From: Candidatus Sungbacteria bacterium RIFCSPHIGHO2_01_FULL_50_25
GTDB taxonomy: Bacteria; Patescibacteriota; Minisyncoccia; Sungbacterales; HO2-52-23
Reading direction: 5' to 3'
Length of the DNA stretch: 12,190 bases
NCBI GenBank assembly: GCA_001822215.1
Contig: MHQD01000002.1
Coordinates: forward strand, 1-12,190
Shown: piece after piece, positions 12,038 to 12,190 of the stretch
How positions within the stretch are numbered: the stretch's first letter is position 1
Layout of the letters: the number at the start of each line of letters is the position of its first letter
Translations under genes and position numbers: made by a program
The notes under the pieces: model-generated
What the model was told of the DNA's origin: nothing
Databases searched by the model: none
What the model saw: the letters and a program-made list of their open reading frames with translations, nothing else

Positions 12038-12190
12038 ATGAAAGGGCAGAAAATGACGCGCGCAAAAAACCGACCAAACTTACGGCCGTCGGGCGCGCGC
12101 CTGGCATATTCCTGGGCTCTCTTCAAGAAGCGAAAGCCAATGCCGGAATTTGCGGCCCGAGAGCTCGCCGGCGATGCGGCTAGATCCCAT
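12038..12190 (+). CDS. Doubtful divergent partial reading frame
   Basis: A plus-strand frame opens with ATG at 12038 (after an in-frame TAA at 12029) or at 12053, the latter preceded by AAAGGGCAG, a possible Shine-Dalgarno. It runs open to the right edge, about 46-51 codons. The product would be basic (MTRAKNRPNLRPSGARLAYS...) with no recognisable domain. If real it is divergent from the metal/thiol operon, a typical place for a regulator. Against it, a terminator-like hairpin for the minus strand lies inside it, and minus-strand frames are also open in the same GC-rich stretch. Confidence 0.22.
   Translation, partial: MKGQKMTRAKNRPNLRPSGARLAYSWALFKKRKPMPEFAARELAGDAARSH
12064..12092 (-). terminator. 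Rho-independent terminator-like hairpin, minus strand
   Basis: On the minus strand CCGAC (12092-12088) pairs with GTCGG (12074-12070) around a 13-base loop and is followed at once by six T (12069-12064). Further pairing is possible between CGCGCGC (12099-12093) and GCGCGCG (12063-12057), with the T-run bulged out. It would terminate a minus-strand gene entering from the right and insulate the metal/thiol operon from it. Confidence 0.4.

Larger units (their letters stand above)
11997..12190. other. Right-end region without a confident gene
   Basis: Positions 11997-12050 are AT-rich with an A-tract (T-tract on the minus strand) and should contain the promoter of the metal/thiol operon, but no convincing -35/-10 pair is visible. 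From about 12055 to the end the DNA becomes markedly GC-rich. There, more than one frame is open on both strands, so open frames carry little weight. No tRNA, tmRNA or other RNA gene was recognised. Confidence 0.6.

Noticed and set aside
1..12190. CRISPR array, insertion sequence, tRNA or rRNA
   Set aside because: No regularly spaced repeats, transposase motifs, terminal inverted repeats or tRNA-like cloverleaf were seen on either strand.

Overview
This 12.2 kb window is almost entirely one-stranded: every confidently called gene reads on the minus strand, so biological order runs from right to left. Small, tightly packed genes with many 1-4 base stop/start overlaps, few recognisable Shine-Dalgarno sequences, a short type IV pilus locus and a set of small Cys-rich membrane proteins point to a Candidate Phyla Radiation (Patescibacteria/Parcubacteria-like) bacterium. 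That placement is inferred from gene style, since no rRNA or ribosomal marker is present. UGA acts as a normal stop codon, which argues against the CPR lineages that read UGA as glycine.

Right block (11996 down to 5795): an operon-like run of eight genes for envelope metal and thiol chemistry. It encodes a DUF1573 protein, a CcdA-type thiol electron carrier, a membrane protein with CPIC and a terminal CC pair, a membrane-anchored 327-residue protein with CC and DCNH motifs and a duplicated GSGCGI tail, a small two-helix membrane protein resembling DUF5676, a membrane protein with a CCTHY motif, a secreted GGHHREG protein, and a CopB-type (CPH) copper/silver P-type ATPase. Only the ATPase, CcdA and DUF1573 belong to families I can name firmly. 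The others share paired Cys or His motifs and contiguity, which suggests an uncharacterised copper-handling or thiol-redox module.

Boundary (5685-5794): a very good sigma70-type promoter (TTGCAA-17-TATAAT) faces the pilus genes, followed by a terminator-like hairpin in the leader.

Left block (5684 down to 563): a translationally coupled pilus operon. It encodes a PilB ATPase without the usual N1 domain, PilC, a GspH-like pseudopilin, a pseudopilin fused to an LVIVD-type beta-propeller, a PulJ-like pseudopilin and a PilX-like protein. The propeller fusion looks like a tip or adhesive minor pilin. The last gene, cut by the left edge, is a NYN-domain (LabA/DUF88) protein with its own extended -10 promoter, placed so that its mRNA would be leaderless.

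The right end (11997-12190) has no confident gene. It holds an AT-rich stretch, a GC-rich bulged hairpin that reads as a terminator on the minus strand, and a short partial plus-strand frame of doubtful reality.
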